NCBI GenBank assembly: GCA_964497585.1
Contig: CAZCDS010000029.1
Span: 1-64,000, forward strand
DNA: 64,000 nucleotides
DNA from: CAZCDS01 sp964497585
GTDB taxonomy: Bacteria > Desulfobacterota > Desulfomonilia > Desulfomonilales > Desulfomonilaceae
Direction: 5' to 3'
Shown: piece after piece, positions 25,465-35,700 of the stretch
Layout: every line of letters begins with the position of its first letter
How positions within the stretch are numbered: position 1 is the stretch's first letter
Notes under the pieces: model-generated
The model's database searches: none
What the model was told of the DNA's origin: nothing
What the model saw: the letters and a program-made list of their open reading frames with translations, nothing else
Translations under genes and position numbers: made by a program

Positions 25465-26799
25465 GTGGACTCGATGGAAAAACAAGAAAGAGACCTTTTC
25501 TCACGTGTCTTGAGCCTGCTCCGAAACTTCTGGGTCAATCTCCTGGCTATCGGGCTCGGGGTCCTGATCGGTCTCACCTCCAAGGAGACTGCCACCCAGC
25601 TCATCCCCGTGGGCAAGCTCTATCTGGCACTCCTCGCGATGACGGTCCTTCCAATCGTCTTCTCTGCCATCACCCACAGTCTCGGGCAACTGCTGCGGTC
25701 GGGCAACGCGGGCACGTACCTGTTGCGACTCGTGATAGTCTTTTGTCTATCAGTGCTTCTCGCGTCGACGGTGGGGGTCATCGGGGGGCTCATCGGCGAT
25801 CCTGGCCGAGGCATGAGCAGCACGGACCACAGTCTGCTCGGCAAGCTGCTCCTGTGCGTGCCGGCTCAATCGGTTCACCAGGCAACTCACCCGCCAGGGT
25901 TTGTTGATTTTGTCACCGGCATCGTTCCCGAAAACATATTTCGCGCGTTCACCAGCGGGAAAAGCCTTGCCGTGATTTTCGTGAGCATCCTTATGGGTGT
26001 CGCATTGGGTGTGAACCCGAGCGAGGCCAGCGGCCGGCTGTTGGAAGTTGTTCGCGGGGTCTATGAGACTTTTCTTAGGATACTCAACTGGGCGCTCTAT
26101 GCCTTGCCGTTCGGTTTGTGCTGCTTGATGGCCGGCCAGATTGCGGTAATCGGGACCGACTACCTCTTTACACTTTCCAAGCTCGTCGCCCTATTCTACG
26201 TTTGCTGTGGGGTCTTGTGTATGGTCTATCTGGCGGTCATACGGGTCGTTACGAGACACTCAGTGCTCACGATCGTGCGTGCGTTCCGCGATCCGTTGAC
26301 GGTCGCCTTCGTTGCGAGCAACAGTCTCGTTGCCATGCCGATCGCATTTCGGCATCTGGAGGACGATCTGGAACAGCCTCACGATCTGGTGGAGCTGGTC
26401 GTGCCGCTCGGGCTGGTTATGAATCGTCATGCCTATCCGCTGCTCTTTGCTCTTATGGCTGTTTTCACCGCACAGGTCTACGGTCATACCCTGTCTGTTC
26501 CTCACCTGATCGAGCTGTCGTTCGCCGCGGCCCTGACGGGTATGGCGGCTATCGGACCGGCGGCTTCGGTCGCTCCCATGCTCGGGTTCGTCGTCGCTCC
26601 GCTGGGCCTCCCCATTGGGCTCGGCATCGCCACGCTGGTGGAAACCACGTCTATTGTGACCCCGATGGTCGCCATGACTCATCTTTTCGGCAGCAGCGCG
26701 GCAGCCACCCTGATCGGGGCGGGTAAAGCCTCACATACCTCGGAACAGCCAAACGCCGGCATGCAAGGCGCTCCTGAGGCTTCCTCCTCAAGCGCTTAG
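25465..26799 (+). CDS. DAACS-family (sodium:dicarboxylate) symporter
   Basis: 444 residues with the multi-pass architecture of the sodium:dicarboxylate symporter family. The HP1-like serine-rich motif is degenerate (VASNSLVAMP) and the usual NMDGT unwound-helix motif of TM7 appears as LVMNRHAYPL, so ion coupling or substrate may differ from GltP/DctA. It is transcribed with the upstream solute-binding protein. Family membership is fairly clear; substrate is unknown. Confidence 0.8.
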   Translation: MDSMEKQERDLFSRVLSLLRNFWVNLLAIGLGVLIGLTSKETATQLIPVGKLYLALLAMTVLPIVFSAITHSLGQLLRSGNAGTYLLRLVIVFCLSVLLASTVGVIGGLIGDPGRGMSSTDHSLLGKLLLCVPAQSVHQATHPPGFVDFVTGIVPENIFRAFTSGKSLAVIFVSILMGVALGVNPSEASGRLLEVVRGVYETFLRILNWALYALPFGLCCLMAGQIAVIGTDYLFTLSKLVALFYVCCGVLCMVYLAVIRVVTRHSVLTIVRAFRDPLTVAFVASNSLVAMPIAFRHLEDDLEQPHDLVELVVPLGLVMNRHAYPLLFALMAVFTAQVYGHTLSVPHLIELSFAAALTGMAAIGPAASVAPMLGFVVAPLGLPIGLGIATLVETTSIVTPMVAMTHLFGSSAAATLIGAGKASHTSEQPNAGMQGAPEASSSSA

Positions 26800-26954
26800 T
26801 ACACCGATGCACAGGTTATAGTCCCAAATGAACAGGGGCTCGTCCTCGATCACCGGCAGCTTCTCCCGTCTGCGTATCTTGATCTTCTCTGAATAGGTGA
26901 TCATGGTGATAGTCTCCCGATGGGATTGCTTGGCTACAGCACCCATGAGAGCGT

Positions 26955-27629
26955 CTATTCGCTGACGGGCTTTCCCGGTAACGGTCTGGTCCCTTCGGCG
27001 GACAACCATCTGTCGAATCGGTCTTCCCCCGTTCGATTCACGTTTTCCTTGTCGAGATGCCATCGGAGCGGATTGTTTCTCACGTATTCTCGGATACGAT
27101 GCAACGATCTCTCATCTCGTATGACATGCTCGTAGTAGTTGCGCTGCCACAAACGGCCCCTGAAGGGCTTCCAGCCGGATCTCCCTACCTCTGCCGCATA
27201 GTTCTCCGTCGTGACCGATTTGAACCGATGAATCACCTCCGGCAATGAGACCGTAGGGGCAACCCTCTGTGGTTGCCCTGGCCTCGCCGCTGGGTCTGAA
27301 TCAGGGCAGGCACAATGGCCTGCCCCTACCGCCGACGTCTGCAGACGCACAATACCGTGAATGTGGTTGGGCATGACAACGAACTCGTCCACCTCAACGC
27401 CGGTACAATAAGAGGGGAGTCGATCCCAGACTTCCCGCACCATCCGCCCCGCCGGCTTGAGGACCATCTTTCCCTCGGAAACCCGGCCCAAGAGACGCTC
27501 ACCCTCTTGAACGCAGATGGTAACGAAATAGAATCCCTCCTGCGAGTAGTCATAGTTTGGCAGGCGGATGGATCGTCGTCTCCCCTTGGCTCGGTTGCCT
27601 TTGGCTTTCTGTTCGGATGATGCAGCCAT
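26955..27629 (-). mobile_element. REP-associated tyrosine transposase (Y1/IS200-like, RAYT)
   Basis: 224 residues. The HUH nuclease motif is in MPNHIHG and the catalytic Tyr in RLWQRNYYEHVIRDE; the N-terminus (RSIRLPNYDYSQEGFYFVTICV) and C-terminal REYVRNNPLRWHLD are typical of RAYT proteins. These are single-copy domesticated transposases linked to REP hairpins. Residues about 100-126 are encoded by a 77-nt double-hairpin element inside the gene, making this copy longer than usual in that loop. The reading frame is intact. Confidence 0.9.
27253..27329. repeat. REP-type double hairpin inside the RAYT gene
   Basis: Bounded by GTAGGGGCA and TGCCCCTAC. Inside are two hairpins: GGGGCAACC/GGTTGCCC and GGGCAGGC/GCCTGCCC. 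This matches the layout of a REP pair (BIME), and it lies in frame within the transposase gene. Confidence 0.75.
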
Positions 27630-27761
27630 CTGTCCGGATCACTTGGCCTGTGCCCCGCAGTCACAAGCTGCGGCGACTCGAAGGTTACTGTCCGCAACAT
27701 CTCCAGCCCGCGTTTGCAGTGGGAACGACACGGGCGGGAACGCTCCAGGCCCCGGTTGGGG

Positions 27762-28052
27762 TCACCATGAATGGGAAATGGCTCCGGCTTTGCACGCCTC
27801 CACGCACGGGAGCGCGGGCCGGTCCTCTCCCGGTTTGCAGGGATTACACTCGTATTTCAGCTTCTTCTTCTTGTCCGAACAGACAATGGCCAACGGCTCA
27901 TTTCGGAAAGGATCGTTCGGATCCTCGTCGACCACCTCGAAGACGTCCTGGGGGCATGCGGACACACAATCACCACAACCGTCGCATTTGTCGGTGTCTA
28001 TGGTTATGAAATAATCTCCGGAACCGTCGCTGTATCCGTAGTTTGCCAACAT
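27762..28052 (-). CDS. bzdM: two-cluster [4Fe-4S] ferredoxin, benzoyl-CoA reductase type
   Basis: 96 residues from ATG 28052. The first cluster motif is CDGCGDCVSACP; the second is spread as CNPCKPGED...LPCVEACKAG with an insertion, the pattern of the dedicated ferredoxins of ATP-dependent benzoyl-CoA reductases. It follows bzdQ-like and bzdP-like genes on the same strand, the same P-Q-M order as in the Azoarcus bzd cluster. It would donate low-potential electrons to the reductase. The symbol is given by analogy. Confidence 0.7.
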   Translation of the reverse strand: MLANYGYSDGSGDYFITIDTDKCDGCGDCVSACPQDVFEVVDEDPNDPFRNEPLAIVCSDKKKKLKYECNPCKPGEDRPALPCVEACKAGAISHSW

Positions 28053-28119
28053 AGTCCGTTCCTCTCTGTTGGGTAGGCGCTGTTGCACGGCACGACCGTA
28101 ACATGACGGAACCAACGAC

Positions 28120-29001
28120 CTATGTGCGGCTCTTGCCCTTCCTGCAGAGTGCATGGCCGAACAGCGCAGCGCCCGCCGCGCCCGCCAACTGGGTGTCCCA
28201 CTCGGTCTTGAGCGGTTCGAGGCCGAGCTTCTTTGTAAGCCGGTCGATGACTCCCCGGTTCTTTGCCATCCCGCCGGTAATCGCGAATCCCGGTTCCACG
28301 CCCACGCGTTTCAGGAGCGAATGGATCCTCTCTGCCATGGCGGCGCAGTACGCCGCGAGCACTTCGTTGGTCTTCCATCCCTTGCGCAAGAGGCCGGTGG
28401 CCTCCGATTTCGCGTACACGACGCAGGTGCTGGAAACGGGATCCGGCTCCTCGTCGATCTGAAAGGAACGGTCGCCGACTTCTCCGATGGGAACCCCGAG
28501 CAGATCCGCAAAGACTTCCATGCCGCGGCCCGTGCCGGCAGCGCATTTGTCGTTCATCAGGAAATTGGTAACCTTGCCCTTCTCGTCGCACCGGATGGCC
28601 TTGATGTCCTGGCCGCCGACATCGAGAATGGTCCTCACGTCCGGTCCGTACATGAAGTGTGCGCCTCTTGCGTGGCACGCGATCTCCGTGACGGTTCGGT
28701 CGGCCATGGGGACGTTCACCCGACCGTATCCCGTGCCGATACAGTAGTTGATCCTGTCCTCGGTCAGGTCGGTGTTCTCGAGTGCGAACGTGAGCGCGTC
28801 CCGTGCACTGGTCGGGCTGTCCGATCCCGTCCTCATGTTGCCGTACGCGTAGAAGTTGCCGTCCGCCATGATAACGGCCTGTGAGCTAACAGAGCCCACG
28901 TCGATCCCAACCGTGATGAACTGAGCGTCCTGCCATTTGGTGTCAGGGCTGACCCAATTGGTCTCTTCCCATCGCCAGTAATCTTTCTTCTCCTCGGCCA
29001 T
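28120..29001 (-). CDS. bzdQ: benzoyl-CoA reductase ATPase subunit (BzdQ/BcrA-like)
   Basis: 293 residues of the BadF/BadG/BcrA/BcrD ASKHA ATPase family: phosphate-binding GIDVGSVSSQAVI, TILDVGGQDIKAI, cluster-ligand region NDKCAAGTGRGME with a conserved Cys, and FAITGGMAKNRGVI. An SSTCVVYAKSEATGLL segment holds the second cluster Cys; subunit pairs share one [4Fe-4S] cluster. It couples ATP hydrolysis to electron transfer into benzoyl-CoA or a similar substrate. GGAG lies before the ATG; 35 nt separate it from the upstream partner. Confidence 0.8.
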   Translation of the reverse strand: MAEEKKDYWRWEETNWVSPDTKWQDAQFITVGIDVGSVSSQAVIMADGNFYAYGNMRTGSDSPTSARDALTFALENTDLTEDRINYCIGTGYGRVNVPMADRTVTEIACHARGAHFMYGPDVRTILDVGGQDIKAIRCDEKGKVTNFLMNDKCAAGTGRGMEVFADLLGVPIGEVGDRSFQIDEEPDPVSSTCVVYAKSEATGLLRKGWKTNEVLAAYCAAMAERIHSLLKRVGVEPGFAITGGMAKNRGVIDRLTKKLGLEPLKTEWDTQLAGAAGAALFGHALCRKGKSRT

Positions 29002-29036
29002 CTGTATCTCCTCCGATCCGGATTCGGTTGTTGGTC

Positions 29037-29813
29037 CTAGTCGCCGTCCTGGGCCGCGACCACGGCCGCGCCCACTGCCGCTCCGTACTCGGGTTTTTCC
29101 GGGATGAAAAGCTCGTCCACGCCCAGTTCCCTCTTGAGGGCCTCGACAAAGCCGGGATTGTACGCCACCCCGCCCAGCATGACGATGTCGGGGTTGACCC
29201 CTATCCGTCGGATCATGGAGACGATACGGCCGGCCATGGAGTCATGAATGGCTCTGCTGATATCCTGTTTCTGCGTCTTGGCATGGATCAGACCAACCAC
29301 TTCCGATTCGGCGAAGATTGCACACTGTGCGTTCATCGGGATGGACTTGTCCGAGGTGAGAGCGAGGGGTCCCATCTCCTCGATGGGGGTCTCCAGCGCC
29401 CGCGCCATGGCTTCGATGAAGGCTCCCGAGCCCGCGGCGCACTTATCGTTGATTGCGAAGTCTTCAACCCGGCCGCTCTCGTCAATCCTCACGGCTCGGC
29501 CTTCCTCCGCGCCCACGTCCGTAACGGTCCTGGAATTGGGGAAATAGAAGTGTGAAGCCGCGGCGATGGCCTTGATGTCATTGACCTTAACATCGGCCTG
29601 CTTTACCGAGTTCACGCCCGAGCCGGTACCGCCGATGCGTTCGAGCTGGTCCTGAGACAGGCCGGCCTCTTGGAGGGCCCTGTTCAGGGAATCCGTGACG
29701 GCCGCCTCCTGCTCGAAGCCGGTCGGGACGGCGGCTCTCGCGATTGCTTGGCCATCCTTCAAAATAACGGTCTTTGTGTTCTTGGCACCACAGTCGATTC
29801 CTGCAGTGATCAT
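29037..29813 (-). CDS. bzdP: benzoyl-CoA reductase ATPase subunit (BzdP/BcrD-like)
   Basis: 258 residues, first gene of the three-gene set. It has the same ASKHA features: AGIDCGAKNTKTVIL, TVTDVGAEEGRAV, NDKCAAGSGAFIE and AQCAIFAESEVVGLI, with the two Cys that complete the bridging cluster. A GGAGG site lies 9-10 nt upstream of the ATG. The catalytic pair BzdN/BzdO (BcrC/BcrB) is absent from both sides. Activation of another 2-hydroxyacyl-CoA dehydratase-type enzyme is the alternative. Confidence 0.8.
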   Translation of the reverse strand: MITAGIDCGAKNTKTVILKDGQAIARAAVPTGFEQEAAVTDSLNRALQEAGLSQDQLERIGGTGSGVNSVKQADVKVNDIKAIAAASHFYFPNSRTVTDVGAEEGRAVRIDESGRVEDFAINDKCAAGSGAFIEAMARALETPIEEMGPLALTSDKSIPMNAQCAIFAESEVVGLIHAKTQKQDISRAIHDSMAGRIVSMIRRIGVNPDIVMLGGVAYNPGFVEALKRELGVDELFIPEKPEYGAAVGAAVVAAQDGD

Positions 29814-30348
29814 CTCACAAGCCTCCTCTTGCGTCGGAGGCGGGACTCGCTCCCACCGCCGTCATCGGTTCGGGTTGATCATTGGGGCTTCGCCAGGCCG
29901 AGCGTTTCCGGGAAGATATCGATCCCGGTTTCGAATGCTTTCTCGTCGCACTCACGCTCTTCACCCATGTTGTGTTCGTACGTCATGACCTTGTGTGCAC
30001 CCGTGCGCTCGATTCTGACCTGTACTTGGCCTTATGGAATACATGAATGCTACTCACATTTGCTCTTCCTGTCAAGACTCTTCACGACTTCTTGCCGGGT
30101 GATTCCAGATCAAGGAAGGTGGCTCCTTTGGTCGCTTACGATGCCCTGTGCATCCTCGCTTCGAACTCCCGCGTACCTCATCCGTGGCCGCAAGAGGGAT
30201 GCTCCACCCGTGCTCTCCCCCTCGGCATGCCGTCCCCACGCGTCGATAAGTCTCCTTTTTCCCGGACGACGTGGGATTTCCGCGACCGGGGAGAAGAAAT
30301 CCTTGACAATAGATATATATAAGTGATATTTGGTTTTACGGGAAGTCG
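29814..30348. other. divergent intergenic region
   Basis: About 535 bases between the bzd-like operon and the tandem TetR gene. It is a natural place for TetR operators controlling both. A promoter for the TetR gene is visible at its right end; no protein gene is seen. Confidence 0.55.
30303..30331 (+). promoter_or_regulatory. promoter of the tandem TetR gene
   Basis: TTGACA at 30303-30308, then the AT-rich alternating segment ATAGATATATATAAGTG and ATATTT as -10 at a spacing of 17. The alternating AT tract within the spacer could be part of an autoregulatory operator. Confidence 0.55.
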
Positions 30349-31629
30349 ATGGAGACTCCCGCAGTGGAGCCAGTCATGGCAAAGAGCCCGGCGAGCAACC
30401 ATAACAAGAAGACTACCAGCGCAAAAGGGAAGAATTCCTCCGCGCAGCGAAAGCGCCGGCGTATCATGGAATCCGCGGAGCAGCTCTTTGCCTCCAAGGG
30501 ATTTCATCAGACCACCATCGCAGATATCTCGGCCCATTCAGGAGTCCACGAGGCGTCGATCTTCCAGTACTTCAAGACCAAGGAGAACCTCCTCGTCGCC
30601 ATACCCGAACGCCACCTGAAAAAGACCCTCGCGGGGATCACCGAGCACCTTCAGGGAATGAAAGGCGCGGAGCCCAAGCTCAGGAAGCTCATCTGGCATC
30701 AGCTCCGGGATCTCTCCATCAACCGGAACTACACGTCGATCCTGCTGCTGGACCTTCGCACGATGCCCGCGTTCTACACGTCACCCGCGTACGAGATGAT
30801 CCGCAAATACAGCAGGTTCGCACAAGAGGCGATCCGCGAAGGGATGGAAGAGGGAACCATCGACCCGGATCTGGAACCGATCCTCGTGCTCGAAATGATC
30901 TTCGGCGCGATCGACAGCATTGTGCTGCAGTCGCTCTTTTTCGACCGTCCGTACGATCCTGAGGAGGTCGCGGACGAATTGTGCCAACTCGTCATCGCAG
31001 CCGTTCGCCCGCGGGAAGAGCCGGAAAGGGCTGAAAACGGCGACGAACTCAGCCGGGGCGAGATCACGAAACGGGCCATTGTTCGGGCCGCGGCCCAGGT
31101 ATTCGGCGCAAAGGGGTACGGCGGTGCGACCATATCCGAGATAGCAACCCGCGCGGGTATCGCGGAGGCCTCGATATACCAGTATTTCAAGGGTAAGGAG
31201 GAGCTGCTCCTCTCGGTTCCAGGCGCCTGGTTCGACGAACTCGCGGAAGAGCTTGACCGGGTCTTTTCCGGCGATCTCGACCCGGCTGAGCGGCTCGTCT
31301 ACCTCTTCCGGCGCTGGGGAGTCGATTTCCAGACCCGGCGATGGATGACCCGGGTGCTGATCCTCGAACTTTACCGGAACCGCTCCTTTTACAACTCTGA
31401 GGCGTACAAGAATACGCATTCCTTCTGGCGGCTCGTCGGATCCACCGTGGAAGAGGGCCGCAAGACCGGCGTCTTCCGCGACGACTTCAAGACCGACAAA
31501 TATTTGCACCTCGTCCAGGGCACCTTCGAACATGAAGCTCTCGCCCGAATGATGCTCACCAAACGAGAAATGACCGTCTCCAAAGCCGAAAAGATGATCG
31601 ACGTCCTGCTCCGGGCGATCAGGGCTTAG
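30349..31629 (+). CDS. tandem TetR-family regulator (two complete TetR units)
   Basis: 426 residues, about twice the usual TetR length. The first unit has RIMESAEQLFASKGFHQTTI then ASIFQYFKTKENLL (helix-turn-helix about 40-85); the second has AIVRAAAQVFGAKGYGGATI then ASIYQYFKGKEELL (about 235-285). Each is followed by its own C-terminal ligand-binding helical domain. The related DNA-binding motifs suggest internal duplication. An internal ATG at 30376 has a better ribosome site (GGAG) and may be the true start. It lies divergent from the bzd-like operon, so it may regulate aromatic- or acyl-CoA genes. Confidence 0.88.
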   Translation: METPAVEPVMAKSPASNHNKKTTSAKGKNSSAQRKRRRIMESAEQLFASKGFHQTTIADISAHSGVHEASIFQYFKTKENLLVAIPERHLKKTLAGITEHLQGMKGAEPKLRKLIWHQLRDLSINRNYTSILLLDLRTMPAFYTSPAYEMIRKYSRFAQEAIREGMEEGTIDPDLEPILVLEMIFGAIDSIVLQSLFFDRPYDPEEVADELCQLVIAAVRPREEPERAENGDELSRGEITKRAIVRAAAQVFGAKGYGGATISEIATRAGIAEASIYQYFKGKEELLLSVPGAWFDELAEELDRVFSGDLDPAERLVYLFRRWGVDFQTRRWMTRVLILELYRNRSFYNSEAYKNTHSFWRLVGSTVEEGRKTGVFRDDFKTDKYLHLVQGTFEHEALARMMLTKREMTVSKAEKMIDVLLRAIRA

Positions 31630-32072
31630 AGCTGGCTCGCACGCCCCAACGACTCTCCACCTGCGTCTTTAACGCTGATCGGGGCCATAAATCGTGCTGC
31701 GCCTCCCTGTAGTTTTCCGCTGACCGGGTGCCACTGCTGGCTTGCCCAGCAGTGGCACTCACGCTTTTGTTGACTTTGTCCTGTCTCCCGATATAAGAAT
31801 CCCGTGACGGAACGCGTTTTCTGTCATAGCTCTTTGTGCTCAAAGGAGGTTGCTCATGACCAAACTTTTGAGCCTCGGCCCAACACCCCATTGAACAGCG
31901 GGGATAACCACAGCCGGGCTGTTGGATTCCCAACCTGGTGACCGGTCCACCAGAAAGGCGCAAGAGATGTGGTATCGCGTCAAGACACGGCTTTGGGGAC
32001 GGTGAAGACCGGGTTCACTGTCCCTACAATCTCGTTGCTCGCTTCATCAGTACCACGTACGCGGCGAAGTGC
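31630..32072. other. intergenic with REP-like palindrome
   Basis: About 440 bases between convergent genes. Apart from the hairpin at 31728-31758 I see no feature. Confidence 0.55.
31728..31758. repeat. REP-like palindrome, 13-bp stem
   Basis: GTGCCACTGCTGG and CCAGCAGTGGCAC form a perfect 13-bp stem with a CTTGC loop. It is the same hairpin family as 18999-19021, which on the minus strand reads GTGCCACTGGTGG with a CTTGT loop. Confidence 0.7.
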
Positions 32073-32606
32073 CTAGCGTGCCTTGCCCCAGCCTCCCCCT
32101 GCAAAGGAGGCGTTATCTGCTAATTTGAGATTCTGGTAATGCCTGAATTCCCGGTCCCCTTCAAAGTCTTTGTATCTTAGTTGGGCATTGAATTCTAGCC
32201 CGTACGATTCCCAGGTTCTTTCCTGGTCTTTGCTTGACAGAAATCCGAAGGAGTTTTGCGCTGTGACACTCTCCGCGTTCTCCAGGATAGGTATCGTCTC
32301 CCGCAGGCATCGCTTCACGTCCTTTGCAAGAACATCTCCGGGAGCGGCGGTCAGGACTCTCTCCAATTCATCTTCGTTAACGGTAATTCGTACATCTTTG
32401 GCAGGACGATTTCCTGTATTCCTGACCATTAGGTTTAGAGCAATGCCCGCGTTACCTGCCTCCTCAAACACTATTCTCGCTGTCACCAGGGGACGATGCG
32501 CCTCTTCCCATGACTTCCTCGCTATAACTACGGCTACGGTTGAAATCACAAACGCAGCAATTGAACCAATAGCTGCGACCAGACTTCCGAGTTCGACCAT
32601 ACTCAT
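32073..32606 (-). CDS. hypothetical membrane-anchored protein
   Basis: 177 residues from ATG 32606, which has GGAGG 5 nt upstream. One N-terminal hydrophobic helix (LVAAIGSIAAFVISTVAVVIA) anchors a soluble domain; VRNTGNRPAKDVRITV suggests an immunoglobulin-like beta fold. No family is recognised. It lies 102 nt downstream of the restriction-modification gene on the same strand and could be carried with it. Confidence 0.6.
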   Translation of the reverse strand: MSMVELGSLVAAIGSIAAFVISTVAVVIARKSWEEAHRPLVTARIVFEEAGNAGIALNLMVRNTGNRPAKDVRITVNEDELERVLTAAPGDVLAKDVKRCLRETIPILENAESVTAQNSFGFLSSKDQERTWESYGLEFNAQLRYKDFEGDREFRHYQNLKLADNASFAGGGWGKAR

Positions 32607-32707
32607 GGCGACCTCCCTTGCCCCCAAAATAACTAATACCAAGAATTGGTAGATTCATGTCGGCTTGACATGCTTATTCAGGAGGGGGCTTCTCATCGAT
32701 CAGACGT

Positions 32708-35700
32708 CTACGTTCGTAAAGATGGCAAGGCTTTGACAATCTTCATCGTTTCAAGGCTTACCGTAATGATTTTCCCAATTAGCCGCACGATATACTGCGG
32801 GTCATCCGGTCGGTTCGGGTCGTTCACGATACCGCTGCGCTTGTCCGTGCGGACCTGATACCGGTCGATGATCCATTCCAATGCCGAGCGGTTGCCCAAG
32901 CGATACTCGAACACCTCGGGTGGGATACCGGCAAGGCTCAAGAAGTCATTGTACACGATGGCGGTCCTATCCTTCGTGAGCTTCATCTTCTCCACCCGCC
33001 AGTTCAGAGGCTGCTCCGGTGTCTCTATCTTCTCCAGCGGATATTCGGGCTGGTCTTCGTAGTTCACATGTAAATCGGCCAGACGTTCGCCCGCGGACAC
33101 AAAAGATCGGAACTGCTCAATGCTCTTGGGGAACGGGATTCGCGGAAGCTCCCTCTTAAGGTTGGCCTTGTATTTCTCGCGGTATGCTGGCGAATGGAGT
33201 AGACCGTATGTGTAATGAAAGATTTGCCATTTGTCCACTGGGGCGTTGAGGACAGAGTTGAATTCCTGCACTGACCAGTCTGTGATGTTTTCCCGACCGT
33301 TGGTTGCGTTTTCGTCGTAAACGTAGAACGCGAAGCACTGAGTACCGGAGCCTGCTCCGACGAGGTGCAGGTCGGGTAGGCAATTCGTCATAACTGCCAC
33401 GAAGGGTTTCTCGGAGCCCTTGGCTGTCACACAAATCATACGGTTCTCGGACTCGGTGGTCCCTGTAGGAAGAATCTTCTGCATACCAGCTGGAAAATCA
33501 ACGAAGAACGGATCGAAGTACAACAGGGTTCGTGTGAATGGACGATACCAGACCTCCCTTACTCTCTCTGGCTCAAAACACGGTATTTCTCCTCGCTTCA
33601 ACGCCTGCTTGAGCTTTCGGGACCAGCCGATTTTCGCCGGGTCTCCGATCACGAAATCATCAACGTCAGCCCGTCCCCCGAGTGCTTGAAACCCGTGCAA
33701 CTGCTGCTTATAGGTTTGGACAGTTGATGTGACATTCAAGCAAAGGGCATTGTAGTCGAAGCTATAAACCCATGCGTCCCGGTTCGTGCTCACGCCAAGA
33801 CTGGCCAACGTGAAGAGCGCATCGCCTCCCTTGGAAACCATCGGCATCATTGCGTCAAAATCGCTGCTTAGTCCCGCTGTCAGCCAAGTCTCATCAGTAC
33901 TGGGGTGTATTTCTCGCCAGCGCACCCCCGAACCGGTTTGTGCTGATTCCAGAGAGACGAATCTCTCTTCTTTCCTGGCATGGTCGTCCACAGTTGCATA
34001 GAATATGCGTGCCCTACCATCGTGTTGCCTCAACTTCACGAGCAGATTAATGCTCACGCCCACCTGAATACCGAAGACGTTATGGGTGGTCCCCGAGATC
34101 TTGGGATTCTTCCTTACGTTCCCGCCCAAATCAAAGATGTAAATCAGACCGAAATCCTGCGCCAAATGTTTTCGCATCCCGTCAAAGGCTATATCATCTA
34201 TGAAGCCGTTGTTGGAAACAAAGGCAACAATTCCCTCTCCATTGTCGAGGATCTTGTCGGCAGCCCATCGAATGGCCTTGACGTACGGGTCGCTCAGTTT
34301 GCTACGAAGAGTCGCCGCGGAATCCGCCGAATAGGTCTGCGCAACACGCTTGTCCATGGTTTTGTATTTTCGGTTCTTGTTATTGTCGTTCTCGTTTACC
34401 TGCGCAGTATTGTAAGGAGGATTCCCGACTATCACGAACAGTCTCGTCTTTCGCAGCTTCTCCACGCGTTCCGTGTTCTCCTGGGTGAACATCAAGGAAA
34501 GCTGCTTGTCCTCGGCAAGCTCAAAGGTGTCCACGAGGCAGATGCCCTCAAAGGGTTTGTATTCCCCGGTGCGTTCGTAATACTCGTGCTCGATGTTCAT
34601 GGAAGCGATATAGTAAGGCAGGAGCATGACCTCGTTGCAGTGCAGTTCGTTCGCGTACTTGTAGGGGAGTGCGGTCGTCTTGATCTCCCGCATGATGCGG
34701 GTGATGAAGTTGCCTGTGCCCACGAAAGGGTCAATGATGTGTACTCCTTCATCGCTCAGGCTCTTGCCGAACTCCTTCTTCAGGATTTCCTCGACGGAGC
34801 GGACCATGAAGTCAACGATCGGTTGCGGGGTGTACACGATTCCGTGCGTGTCCGCGACCTTCACGGCAAAGCCCTGGAAGAATTTCTCATAGACCGTGTT
34901 GAGGAAGGTCTGCTTCTGGCCGTAATCATCGAGTGTTTCAGCTCTCTTTTCCAAAGCGCCATAGAAACGGTCCAGCGGCCTGAGGAACTCCTCTCTGGTG
35001 AATTTCCTCGAGGTAAGCGCACGGATGACCCGTTCAATCTCGTGGGCTATGATATTGCGATCGGTGAATTTTGAGTTTTGGAAGACCCTGCTGAAGATCC
35101 GCTCGGTCAACAGATGTTGCACGAGCATTTCTTCCACGGCGGCGTCGGACAAATTGGGGTTGATGGACGACCGGCACACATCCGCGAAGGTATTGAACGC
35201 GTTGACAAAGCTCTTGTTCTCTTTCCGTTCGATCTCGATGAGTTCGACCACCTTGGCCGCGATGTCGGGGATATGGGGTTTGAAGTCTTCGACCGCGACT
35301 TCCCAATCCCGTTGGCTCTCCGAACGGTACCCGAAAAGTTCCTTGACGACATAGACGAGGGTGTCCGGCTTCGTGATATCCTCATCAATCACTTCCCGGG
35401 AATCCTGCCAGAGAATGGCTCTATCAGGGCTCTGGTACAGGATATTATCCCTGGGGTAGCCCTTCGCGAACTTCTTTTGGACTTCTTTGGGGAGGTCGTC
35501 ATCCGTGTCCTTTGCCTCCCAATAGGCCTGGGGAACACTGAAGACGTCCACGGCCGCGCCGTCGATGCTCAGGGGATGCCGGCCCTTTCTTCGATATTTG
35601 TATTCGCCGACGAAAGTCCACCCAACCCTGCGGCAACACTGCTCCAGTAGCCTCTGGAACGCACTTCGCACGGCCGTCTCATGGGTTACCCCCAACCGGT

